DNA of 64,000 bases, taken from the NCBI GenBank assembly GCA_011050525.1, contig DRFO01000025.1:62001-126000 (forward strand), in the 5' to 3' direction. The position numbers were made by a program, and so were the translations under genes. Positions 56,586 to 64,000 of this stretch are shown here, piece after piece. The DNA is from Halopseudomonas xinjiangensis. GTDB lineage: Bacteria; Pseudomonadota; Gammaproteobacteria; Pseudomonadales; Pseudomonadaceae. The notes beneath the pieces are model-generated. The model saw only the letters and a list, made by a program, of their open reading frames with translations. It ran no database searches and was not told the DNA's origin. Within the stretch, counting starts at the first letter, position 1. Each line of letters opens with the position of its first letter.

Positions 56586-59500
56586 TCACTGTGCGCTCAA
56601 GTGCTGTTTCTGCAGTTCTTCTGCCGTCATCGGCTTGCCCAGGAAGAACCCCTGCACCTCATCGCAGCCGAATTGCTCCAGGAGCTGCAACTGTTCTGCA
56701 GTTTCGACGCCTTCCGCTATCACCCTCAGCTGCAGACTGCGGCCCATCGCTACGATGGCTTCAGCCAGCCGTGCATCGCGGCTTCCCGCATGCATCGCAT
56801 GGATGAAACTGCGATCAATCTTCAGAGTATCAATAGGAAAGTCTTTCAGGTAATTGAGCGACGAATAACCGGTGCCAAAATCGTCCACGGCGATGTGCAC
56901 GCCGAGCTTCTTCAGTGCGGCCAGGGTCTGCATGGTTTCATCAACGTCCTGCAACAGGATGCTTTCGGTAAGCTCCAGCTCGATGCCTGCCGGGTGCAGG
57001 CGGTAACGCTCGATCACCGTGGCAACCTGCTCCGCCAACTCACCTTCGGAGAACTGACGCGCGGAAAGATTGATCGCCATGCGGGGCAACGGATATCCCG
57101 CATCGTGCCATTCAGCCATCTGCCGACAAGCGCGGTCCAGCACCCAGTCTCCCAACGCATTGACCAGACCTATCTCTTCCGCAATCGGAATGAACATGGC
57201 GGGCGACACGGCGCCCAGTTGCGGATGCTCCCAACGCAATAGCGCCTCGGCGCCGGTGAGTCGGCGGGTGGCGCAGTCGAACTGGGGCTGATAGTTCAGC
57301 ACGAAGGCGTCGTCCAGCAAGGCCTTGCGCAGGTCATTCTCCAGACTCAGTCGCTCCAGCGCCCGAGCGTTCATGTCAGCCTGATAGAACTTGAAGGTAT
57401 CTTTGCCAACGCTCTTGGCGTGATACATGGCCGTATCGGCGTTTTGCAGTAGAGCGCTGCCCTCGACACCATCCTGGGGGTACAGCGCAATGCCAATACT
57501 GGCACTGATGAAAAACTCTCGTTCCTGCAGGATAAAAGCCGGAGCCAAAGCAGAAAGCACTTTTTCGGCCACATGTACACCGCCGCGCATAGCGGCCTCA
57601 CGACTTTTCAGTCCGGACAGCAGCATGGTGAACTCGTCGCCACCCATGCGCGCCACGGTGTCGCTCTCCCGCACGCAGGATCGCAGACGCCGGCCCACTT
57701 CCTTGAGCATGACGTCGCCTGCTGCATGTCCTAGCGTATCGTTAATGGGCTTGAATCGGTCCAGATCGAGAAACAATACGGCAACCCACTCGTTGCGCCG
57801 CTCTGCCACCTGCAGCGCTCCGGAGAGGCGATCCTGAAACAGGGTACGGTTCGGCAATCCGGTGAGCCCGTCATAGTAGGCGAGACTTTCAATTCGTGCC
57901 TCGCTGGCCTTGCGCTCGCTGATATCGACGAAGAAACCCACAAAGCTGACCAGGTCGCCCTCGTTATCCTGCACTGCGGTAACGCCGCTCCAGGTAGGGA
58001 ACACCTCACCGTTCTTGCGCTGCTGCCAGATTTCCCCTTCCCAGCGACCCTGCTCCCTCAGGCTGGCAACAACGGACGAATAGAAATGCGGCTCATGAAC
58101 GCCGGATACAAAGAGCGACGGCAGTTGGTCAACGACCTCGTCTGAACTGTATCCGGTAATCTGGGTAAAATTCTTGTTGACCTGAACGATGTAGCCCGCG
58201 GGATCCGTGACCAGAATCGCGCCCGTGGTGTTCTCGAAAACCGTCGCGGCCATTCGCAGCCGGTTTTCGGTACGGCGCTGCTCGCTTATATCCCGGGCAA
58301 TTCCCAGCAAACCCAGGAAGCGGCCCAGTGGGCTCCACATCAGCGAGACTCGCAACTCGACCGGACAGGTATGACCGTCTGCCTTGATGCAGTCAAAGGT
58401 GGTCTGTCGGTGGAATCCGTCACGCTGCAGGATTTCCGCAGCTTCAAAGTCGCCCACCTTGGGCGCCAGCTCCCGCAACAGGGCGCCCATGAACCGATTG
58501 AAGCGCGTGCCCGCCACGATTTCGGTAAAGCCATGCTCGATCAGATATTCCGGGCTGTAGCCCAGTGCCCGGCCAACCGAGGGACTGACGTAGTCAAGAT
58601 TGAAATCGACGTCGGTCGACCAGATAACATCGCTGATATTTTCAGCCAGCAACCGATACCGTTGCTCTTCGGTTTTCAGGCGCTCGTTGACCACCGTCTG
58701 CTGAGTAACGTCCTTGACGATCCCGATGACCTGGTGTGCGTGCCCGTCTGGCAGTCGGGCAAGCACCTTGCAGCGAACGGCAAACCAGCGCCACGAGGTG
58801 TCCTTGTGCTGCCAGCGTATCCGGTATTCAAGGACCTGATCATCCGGCAGAACCTGCTGAATATTGCGGTTGATGTGCAGATACTCAAGATCATCGGGGT
58901 GAACCAGGCGATCCCTATAGTCAGATAGAAAGGCAGCCTGTTCTTCCTCGCTGTAGCCCAGCACTTGCGCCAGCGAACGATTGCTGAAGATGAAGCGGTT
59001 GCTACGCATGTCCTTGATAAACACAATATCGGGGACCGCTTTCACCACGCCGGACCAGAACTGCTCCCTTTCCCGCATGGTCAATTCGACATTTCGCCGA
59101 TCGGTAATGTCCGAGATACTCATGGTAATAGCACGGTAGTCCTCCACGCGCTCGGGCAATCTCATGACAATCCATACATAGCGCATCGAACCGCCAGTAG
59201 CCCGTATAAGCATTTCCAGCTCAAGTCTGGGCTGACGCTCTATCAGCGCTACGATCAGCGCATAGCGAGCGCCCTCAGGACGAAGCCCATCCTCGCTGCT
59301 TTGCAACAGTTGTTCGAGCTGGGCAATCGACTCAGAACCCATAAGGTCCAGGGAGTTCTGGTTGGCGTCCAGCACCCGAATATGCCTGAGCATCTTGCCG
59401 TGGGCGTCCGGATGGGACAGCAGCCAGTTATCCAGCGCCTCCTTGCTGTTCAGCCCGAGCGTGGAAAAGAATCGTTGCAGCCCGGACAGATCAAGCTGGC

Positions 59501-60548
59501 ACAGGCACATGCCCACGCTCTGGAAAATGTCGCGGTAGCGCCGCTCAGTCTCCTGCAACGCCAGGTACGAGACCTCGCTGTATGCTTGCAGATTGCGATT
59601 GGAACGCCGCATCCGGGAAATCACCCAGACGATCAACAGCAGCACCGCGACAAACACCACTACAACCAGGGCCTTGGATGCCAATAACTGCCCCAGCCGC
59701 TTGTAATAGAACCCGGGCTCGACCAGCCCCCTGACTTGCCAGAGCGTTCCTTCGACCGGGGCGCTGACGATCACCCTTTCCCGCTCCTCGGCGTCCATCG
59801 TGGCGTTGTCCAGATAAACCAGTCGACCGGCCTGCTGGCGGGCCAGCACCCGCGCCCGTCCGGCATCCTCCAACAACCAGGTATAACCCCGAGCGGGATG
59901 GGCCGTCACCATTTGCGAAATAGCCTTTTCATCAACCAGCAGGACCCAGTACTTACCCTGATGACGACTGGCGATGGCCCAGTGCAGCCGGTCGCCCTCA
60001 GGCTCAAAATCAAGCGCAAACGGCTGATCGCCAAGATGGAGGCGCTGTATGGCCTGCATCCATGCCCCAGTCGGCTGGATCTTCATGGTGTCGAGATTGA
60101 CGGGAAAGAACTCGGCCAGGCCGGGAACAAGATTGATAAGGGGCGATGGGACTTGCGTGCTTTGCTCTTCAAGGAGCTGTTCTATAGCTACCGATTTGAT
60201 CGCCAGGGTATGTCCGATCTGTTCTGCGGTCAGCCAGACGCTTTCTTCTACCTGTGCCTGATGCTGGTTGCGCAGCAAACCAAAATCCTGCCAAGCCTGC
60301 CAGATCATGAGCCAGGCCAATAAAATGCCCGTTACGGCCACCAGCATCAAGCCGGCAGTTACCGGCCGCTTGTCTTCGAAGCTGACCCGACTCTGGCTGA
60401 TGCTCGATACGTTGGCAATGTTGTCGTCTTTATTATTTTTCTTCAAGTTGACCACTGCGCCACATGATAAATTTTGCCGGACAAGCCAGGGCTGGACCGG
60501 AGGCCATAGTTTGCCCTCGAAGCCCAGTTGGGCTAGCCTTGCCACCAA
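56586..60548 (-). CDS. morA: Membrane PAS-GGDEF-EAL c-di-GMP enzyme, MorA-like
   Basis: Large dual-domain cyclic-di-GMP protein of about 1,300 residues. Two membrane helices (GLMLVAVTGILLAWLMIWQA near 65 and ALVVVVFVAVLLLIVWVI near 295) enclose a periplasmic sensor region. At least four PAS segments follow (near 335, 490, 630 and 760). The GGDEF domain is intact (MGGDEF near 969) with an RESD inhibition site five residues before. The EAL domain has EALLRWEHP near 1100, DDFGTGYSSLNYL and the ending EGVETAEQLQLL. MorA in pseudomonads controls flagella timing and biofilm. No ATG precedes the first helix: the frame starts at TTG at 60548 and GTG/TTG codons near residue 33 are alternatives. Confidence 0.88.
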   Translation of the reverse strand: MVARLAQLGFEGKLWPPVQPWLVRQNLSCGAVVNLKKNNKDDNIANVSSISQSRVSFEDKRPVTAGLMLVAVTGILLAWLMIWQAWQDFGLLRNQHQAQVEESVWLTAEQIGHTLAIKSVAIEQLLEEQSTQVPSPLINLVPGLAEFFPVNLDTMKIQPTGAWMQAIQRLHLGDQPFALDFEPEGDRLHWAIASRHQGKYWVLLVDEKAISQMVTAHPARGYTWLLEDAGRARVLARQQAGRLVYLDNATMDAEERERVIVSAPVEGTLWQVRGLVEPGFYYKRLGQLLASKALVVVVFVAVLLLIVWVISRMRRSNRNLQAYSEVSYLALQETERRYRDIFQSVGMCLCQLDLSGLQRFFSTLGLNSKEALDNWLLSHPDAHGKMLRHIRVLDANQNSLDLMGSESIAQLEQLLQSSEDGLRPEGARYALIVALIERQPRLELEMLIRATGGSMRYVWIVMRLPERVEDYRAITMSISDITDRRNVELTMREREQFWSGVVKAVPDIVFIKDMRSNRFIFSNRSLAQVLGYSEEEQAAFLSDYRDRLVHPDDLEYLHINRNIQQVLPDDQVLEYRIRWQHKDTSWRWFAVRCKVLARLPDGHAHQVIGIVKDVTQQTVVNERLKTEEQRYRLLAENISDVIWSTDVDFNLDYVSPSVGRALGYSPEYLIEHGFTEIVAGTRFNRFMGALLRELAPKVGDFEAAEILQRDGFHRQTTFDCIKADGHTCPVELRVSLMWSPLGRFLGLLGIARDISEQRRTENRLRMAATVFENTTGAILVTDPAGYIVQVNKNFTQITGYSSDEVVDQLPSLFVSGVHEPHFYSSVVASLREQGRWEGEIWQQRKNGEVFPTWSGVTAVQDNEGDLVSFVGFFVDISERKASEARIESLAYYDGLTGLPNRTLFQDRLSGALQVAERRNEWVAVLFLDLDRFKPINDTLGHAAGDVMLKEVGRRLRSCVRESDTVARMGGDEFTMLLSGLKSREAAMRGGVHVAEKVLSALAPAFILQEREFFISASIGIALYPQDGVEGSALLQNADTAMYHAKSVGKDTFKFYQADMNARALERLSLENDLRKALLDDAFVLNYQPQFDCATRRLTGAEALLRWEHPQLGAVSPAMFIPIAEEIGLVNALGDWVLDRACRQMAEWHDAGYPLPRMAINLSARQFSEGELAEQVATVIERYRLHPAGIELELTESILLQDVDETMQTLAALKKLGVHIAVDDFGTGYSSLNYLKDFPIDTLKIDRSFIHAMHAGSRDARLAEAIVAMGRSLQLRVIAEGVETAEQLQLLEQFGCDEVQGFFLGKPMTAEELQKQHLSAQ

Positions 60549-61183
60549 TTTCCCTAAGCGTGGAAATCCCGCTTTTCTCAGTCAACAGGTTATACACCCA
60601 TGGCTCAATTCGGTTAAGAGAGCCATTGGGGTTTTGTAAAGAACGAAAATCGTACTTAAAATCCCTAAAAATCATGATTAAAATCGCCTTTTAAATAATA
60701 ATTTCAACCAATTTTTTAGCTAAACAATACAGAATCTGTAAAGAAAAGCTGATTTTCGCATTTTTTCGCCCTTCAAACTTTACAAACTAATCCCAGCCTA
60801 TCTGCCACACCCCATCCGGCAACCGAAAATCACTAAGCCAGAGTGGCCGCACTTTCACGCGCCGAATTGCGGGCTCATATCCAATCTCAAGCCCTTATGG
60901 GTGCTACCAGGTTTGGGGCGAATTCACCTGCTCCCCTCTGCCTAATTATTCCGATGATAGTATAAAAGCTCGATATCCGTTTCTAACCGGTTACGGCCAT
61001 TGGCAGACGGCAGCCATAAGCCAGCAGCGGACGACCATGATGCCTGTGAAATTAGGGCCGATTCATTTATCTGACTCCAATTAACCACAGGACCTCGCAT
61101 CTTGCGGATTGGCTCTGTGTAACAAGCTAGCTTTATTGCGGAATCAGTGGCTACCACCCCAGAAATCAAGAGAGAAAAATATT
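60549..61183. other. AT-rich intergenic region, no gene seen
   Basis: 635 bases between the 5' end of the morA-like gene and the next plus-strand gene. The first 240 bases are clearly AT-rich, with runs such as AAATAATAATTTCAACCAATTTTTTAG, and probably hold the morA promoter. I see no credible ORF, tRNA or repeat. It marks the left border of the accessory stretch. Confidence 0.6.
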
Positions 61184-61636
61184 ATGGAAAATATTGTGGT
61201 AGCGATTTCAGCTTTGTTGGTTCCAGTTATCGCTCTTCTTGGTGCGCTAATTGCTTACTTGCAATGGAACACAAATCATAAGCGACTGAAGCACGAGCTT
61301 TTCGAGCGTCGATACAAGTTCTATGAAGCTATTCGGGACTTTCTAGGCACAATTCTAACGAGCGGACGGGTGAGTCAAGAAGCCGAGATGAATTACCTGA
61401 TCAACACCAGTGGGATAATGTTTGTTTTTGACAAGGACATCGCCGAGTACATTGAAAAGCACATCTGGCACCCAGCTGTGGATTTACGTTGCCTTGAAGC
61501 AGAGATCGATGGACACCCCGCAGGGCAAGCCAGAACCGCCAATGCTGTTAATCAGGCAAAGATCAAGAAAGAATTAAACAAGGAGCTGACGGAGCTGGAA
61601 ACTCGATTTGCGAAATATCTTCAACTTGGTCATTGA
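61184..61636 (+). CDS. Small membrane protein of unknown function
   Basis: A 150-residue protein I do not recognise. One N-terminal transmembrane helix (IVVAISALLVPVIALLGALIAYL) is followed by a soluble, mostly helical tail with a basic patch after the membrane (NTNHKRLKHELFERRYKFYEAI), and a coiled-coil-like end rich in K and E (KKELNKELTELETRFAKYL). The frame opens earlier, but the ATG at 61184 has AGAGAGA nine bases upstream and starts at the helix. Lower GC than the housekeeping genes suggests recent acquisition. It stands alone, without a co-directional neighbour. Confidence 0.7.
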   Translation: MENIVVAISALLVPVIALLGALIAYLQWNTNHKRLKHELFERRYKFYEAIRDFLGTILTSGRVSQEAEMNYLINTSGIMFVFDKDIAEYIEKHIWHPAVDLRCLEAEIDGHPAGQARTANAVNQAKIKKELNKELTELETRFAKYLQLGH

Positions 61637-61851
61637 CGTTCCAGCTCAACACCCCTGCCGGACAGGCCTGCGCGCATCTGGCGTTGTATTTCCACTGACA
61701 AGCAATAGCACGTAAGCCGGGATAATTCGCACAAGCACTTCAATGTCCTCAGTGCTTTGAATTGCCCCCGTTTTGATAGGCGCACTTGCACGTCTACTTA
61801 TGGCCGCCAGCACTCCGTGGGGAGGGCTACTGCCGGAGGTCAACAGCTGTC

Positions 61852-62040
61852 TCAGGATTTCGTTTCAGCATGCCTGATTGGCCTAAGAACTATCGCACCG
61901 TCAATCAATTCGATAGTTAGTGAATCACCAAGACCGACGTCCATTCCTGCAAGGACGCTTGGCGGGAGCTCGACAATAACATCCCCGGTGCCATCGCCGG
62001 GATCTTGGCATCTCACAATCGTCCGCACTGATTCGCTCAT
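61852..62040 (-). CDS. AbrB/MazE-like DNA-binding protein
   Basis: A 62-residue protein with the swapped-hairpin AbrB pattern: VIVELPPSVLAGMDVGLGD followed by SLTIELIDGAIVLRPI. Such proteins act as transition-state regulators or as antitoxins. The ATG has GAGG eleven bases upstream. No toxin-like gene is certain beside it: the only downstream frame (61646-61843) starts with TTG and has no recognisable toxin fold. It may be a solitary regulator or the remains of a toxin-antitoxin pair. Confidence 0.7.
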   Translation of the reverse strand: MSESVRTIVRCQDPGDGTGDVIVELPPSVLAGMDVGLGDSLTIELIDGAIVLRPIRHAETKS

Positions 62041-62119
62041 GGGAAGTTTGCCTCACTCTCAGCAACTGCTTTACCGAAATCGATATCTTACGCTAGACAG
62101 CATGGGATCGGCAGCTATC

Positions 62120-62286
62120 GGCCCAGGCTGTGTAAAAACTCCCAGGACGACTCACCTGGTCAAAACCTGATCCAAAAATCGCGCTTCTACGTGAATTCTT
62201 GGTCTGTAGACCAGCCGCACTTTTTCAGAAACCACGTAGCACCGCGCACTTCGATTTCTGGTCGACGTTTTTACACACTCTGGGCC
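62120..62286. mobile_element. 167-bp MITE-like element with 23-bp terminal inverted repeats
   Basis: The left end 62120-62142 begins GGCCCAGGCTGTGTAAAAAC; the right end 62264-62286, read on the other strand, begins GGCCCAGAGTGTGTAAAAAC. The two match at 19 of 23 positions. The interior has no transposase, and no target duplication is evident. The ends resemble those of insertion sequences with a TGTGTAAAAAC terminus, so this could be a non-autonomous derivative or a decayed copy. Confidence 0.65.
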
Positions 62287-62421
62287 AAGAGCGGACGTTC
62301 ACAAGAGCTCTGTACCCGTCAGTTGAAGACAAAAATCGAAACGAGCATGCGCTGGTTGAGCCAGGCAACGACCAACGTCCAGTATCGAAACCGTCGGACG
62401 CCATGGCGCGCCTGAAACAAC

Positions 62422-62490
62422 GAAGCCTGCGCGAGGCAGGCTTCAAGCGGAAAATCAAAGAAGAAAAGCCCAGCTAACGCCGGGCTTTTT
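62422..62490. terminator. Twin hairpin with bidirectional intrinsic terminator
   Basis: A 9-bp hairpin (GAAGCCTGC / GCAGGCTTC, 62422-62444) is followed by AAAAGCCC-a-GC / GC-c-GGGCTTTT (62464-62490) with a T run on the plus strand and a TTTTCTT tail on the minus strand. The second can end transcripts from both sides: an unidentified plus-strand transcript and the small minus-strand ORF at 62541. Confidence 0.75.
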
Positions 62491-62540
62491 GTTGGGTGTG
62501 CTGGACAAGCAACACTTTGAGTCCCGTTAAGTATTCTCGA

Positions 62541-62744
62541 TTAAGACCGAGACACTCGGATGGTCAAGGCAGGCAGGTTATTGACGTAGAAGGCTGTTGA
62601 TGCGTTTGCCATGAAACTTACCAACGTTTTAAAAATTACTGTCTTCATACGCCCTTCTCCTTCTTGTCCAGATTGTTGAGTTGCTTTTGGTGTATCGATG
62701 AGTGCTTGCAGAAACCACATAAAAATTGCCAGCGCTCCCAGCAT
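62541..62744 (-). CDS. Very small membrane/secreted ORF of unknown function
   Basis: A 67-residue frame beginning MLGALAIFMWFLQALIDTPK, a single hydrophobic helix, and preceded by GGGGAGG. Inside it a second ATG at 62648 has an even better ribosome site (AAGGAG) and would give a 35-residue peptide. The strong terminator at 62464-62490 lies 50 bases downstream. A tiny upstream frame (62744-62809) ends in TGATG overlapping this start. Whether the 67- or 35-residue form, or both, is made cannot be told. Confidence 0.35.
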   Translation of the reverse strand: MLGALAIFMWFLQALIDTPKATQQSGQEGEGRMKTVIFKTLVSFMANASTAFYVNNLPALTIRVSRS

Positions 62745-62985
62745 CAACAACCCGCCTCCCCAGAAGCCGCAGCTCCCTGCTCTGGATTCAAAGCAACATT
62801 CGCTGCCATGACGGAATAGCCGAATAATAGCACAAATAGAAGCAAAACATCAAATAGCCATCAGCATAAAGCCCTACTTTCAATTGAATCGTCCTTGGTT
62901 AACCACTGCTTGCGGAAGGCGGCAATCGGCCAAATAGCAGATGTTTGCCTTTCAGTTCACGCAGCAACAATCTCGTATCTTTCGA

Positions 62986-64000
62986 TCAGTATTCAAGAAG
63001 GTCGTTTGGTCGCCCGACATGTATACCTTGCAGTGCAGGGATCTGCGACTGCGCGTAGGCGACAGGGGACGCGCCACTGAAAACAAGCCAGGACACTAGC
63101 TCGGGATTTTTGACTGACGTGAATCGTGCCAGGTCAGCAAGGTTCTCCTGCGCGAGTGCAACACGCCTCAGATGCCTTTTGAGCTTGTCTGGTTTGCCCT
63201 TTATGTCTTCACCTTGATACTCGGAGAGCTGGGACGCGACTTCTGAGTAGTTTCGCGCAAGTGAAAGGTCCTTACATTCGACTATGAGCACTTGTTTGCG
63301 GTCCGGACGCCACGCAAGCAGATCAATGTCGCCAGGCTCTGTTGGCAGATTTCGTCTCAGTAGCTCCGGGAAGCCGATGCCACGCCGAACACTCCATCCT
63401 GCATCTAGCAATTCTCTTTCTAAGGACTTTTCGAACGTGTGTCCCTCCCGAGCTTCCCCCAGCCATTCGTCCCTCATCCCCTCCGTCCTGAAGAACTCCC
63501 GTTTGAGTCGTCCCGTGTGAGCCCCGTTGAAGACGTAGCGCAGAGAGTTGCTCAGGTGTCCCGGTGATACGATTACCAGCGGATCTTGGCTGTCTTCTAT
63601 TTGCAACAAGGGGCGGGATACTACTGATAGGCGTCGCCCAAAGCGCCAAGGATAGATATCAGAAAGGTCAAACTCGTCTGTCACCTCGTCCCACTTTGGG
63701 CGAGATCTGAGTATGAATTGGTCAAGAAAAGCGGAAACGACTTTATGGTCGAGCCCGGCGGACTTACCGACGATCTCCAACTCGCTTCGCGCCATCATGA
63801 GTATTGCTGTCTGTTTCTCCATACCAATCGACTCAAGTGCATGGATGAAACGGAGGCCTTCTTCGAGTGTAAAGCCCATCTCCGCCCGCCAGAATGCCAG
63901 GAAAGCCTCGGTGTCATCATCGACCGTAGCGGCTTCAAAACGGCCTTCCTCATCAGCCAACTCTTCAAGCTCGTCCGCTTTTGCGTAATGCTGTTTGAAT
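62986..64000 (-). CDS. PD-(D/E)xK nuclease-like protein, 5' end beyond the window
   Basis: At least 338 codons; the reading frame stays open to the right edge, so the N terminus is missing (the first in-frame start seen is a TTG at 63960, with coding-like [20 protein letters not shown] before it). The C-terminal half contains [20 protein letters not shown] then K (about 110 residues from the end), the D-x(n)-ExK signature of restriction-endonuclease-like folds, preceded by [19 protein letters not shown], a helix with the usual early glutamate. No helicase or methylase motif is visible. This suggests a DNA-acting enzyme of a defence or mobile system, not a named one. Confidence 0.7.
   Translation of the reverse strand, partial: FKQHYAKADELEELADEEGRFEAATVDDDTEAFLAFWRAEMGFTLEEGLRFIHALESIGMEKQTAILMMARSELEIVGKSAGLDHKVVSAFLDQFILRSRPKWDEVTDEFDLSDIYPWRFGRRLSVVSRPLLQIEDSQDPLVIVSPGHLSNSLRYVFNGAHTGRLKREFFRTEGMRDEWLGEAREGHTFEKSLERELLDAGWSVRRGIGFPELLRRNLPTEPGDIDLLAWRPDRKQVLIVECKDLSLARNYSEVASQLSEYQGEDIKGKPDKLKRHLRRVALAQENLADLARFTSVKNPELVSWLVFSGASPVAYAQSQIPALQGIHVGRPNDLLEY

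Noticed and set aside
61646..61843. 65-residue minus-strand frame behind the AbrB-like gene
   Set aside because: TTG start, no ribosome site and no recognisable fold; kept only as a question in the findings.
62199..62477. 92-residue plus-strand frame
   Set aside because: It starts inside the inverted-repeat element and has no family resemblance; only the short basic end before the terminator is worth noting.
62895..63080. 61-residue plus-strand frame before the nuclease end
   Set aside because: Overlaps the C-terminal part of the nuclease gene on the other strand and lacks a ribosome site or similarity.

Overview
The window looks like a chromosomal segment of a gammaproteobacterium of the Pseudomonas type (Pseudomonas sensu lato; a Halopseudomonas-like lineage is possible, but I cannot fix the genus). 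The reasons are gene order and protein similarity, recalled rather than searched. The run parE-cpdA-DUF1249-nudF-thiC-tolC-waaA, then hldE-msbA, the lipopolysaccharide (LPS) core cluster, ilvE-glnE-aceE-aceF matches P. aeruginosa PAO1 around PA4967-PA5016. The runs clpB-pgeF-rluD-bamD-pilS-pilR-thiO (about PA4542-PA4548) and glyA-morA (about PA4602-PA4601) are also pseudomonad blocks, but here they are joined in a different order. The window is therefore a mosaic of three conserved blocks with visible junctions.

Layout. 0-6 kb: a minus-strand group ending in parE, with a signal-peptide gene running off the left edge; thiC is preceded by a TPP riboswitch and nudF starts at TTG just behind it. 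6.4-12.2 kb: tolC, waaA, and a plus-strand trio of an FAD oxidoreductase, an aldo/keto reductase and an unknown protein. 12.2-31 kb: LPS inner and outer core assembly: hldE (heptose precursor), waaA (Kdo transfer), waaC/waaF (heptoses), waaG and several GT4 enzymes (outer core sugars), five small-molecule-kinase-fold proteins of the WaaP type, a WaaL-type ligase and msbA (lipid A-core flippase). 31-39.5 kb: ilvE, glnE and the pyruvate dehydrogenase genes aceE-aceF, with two near-identical palindromic operators in front of aceE. 39.5-40.8 kb: a REP-associated tyrosine transposase flanked on both sides by REP palindromes, exactly at a block junction. 40.8-51 kb: clpB (with a heat-shock promoter), pgeF, rluD, bamD, a tiny cysteine-rich protein, the PilS-PilR two-component system and thiO. 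51-60.5 kb: mqo, an M48 metallopeptidase overlapping a DUF898 membrane protein, glyA, and a large PAS-GGDEF-EAL protein of the MorA type. 60.5-64 kb: an accessory stretch with a small membrane protein, an orphan AbrB-like protein, a 167-bp inverted-repeat element, tiny ORFs and a PD-(D/E)xK nuclease running off the right edge.

Most of the window is well-known housekeeping and envelope biology. The parts that least resemble standard annotation are the accessory right end, the REP/transposase junction, the variable part of the core cluster (duplicated GT4 genes, acetyltransferase, DUF6625-like protein), the oxidoreductase trio and the small zinc-ribbon-like gene overlapping pilS. I found no CRISPR array, tRNA or rRNA.
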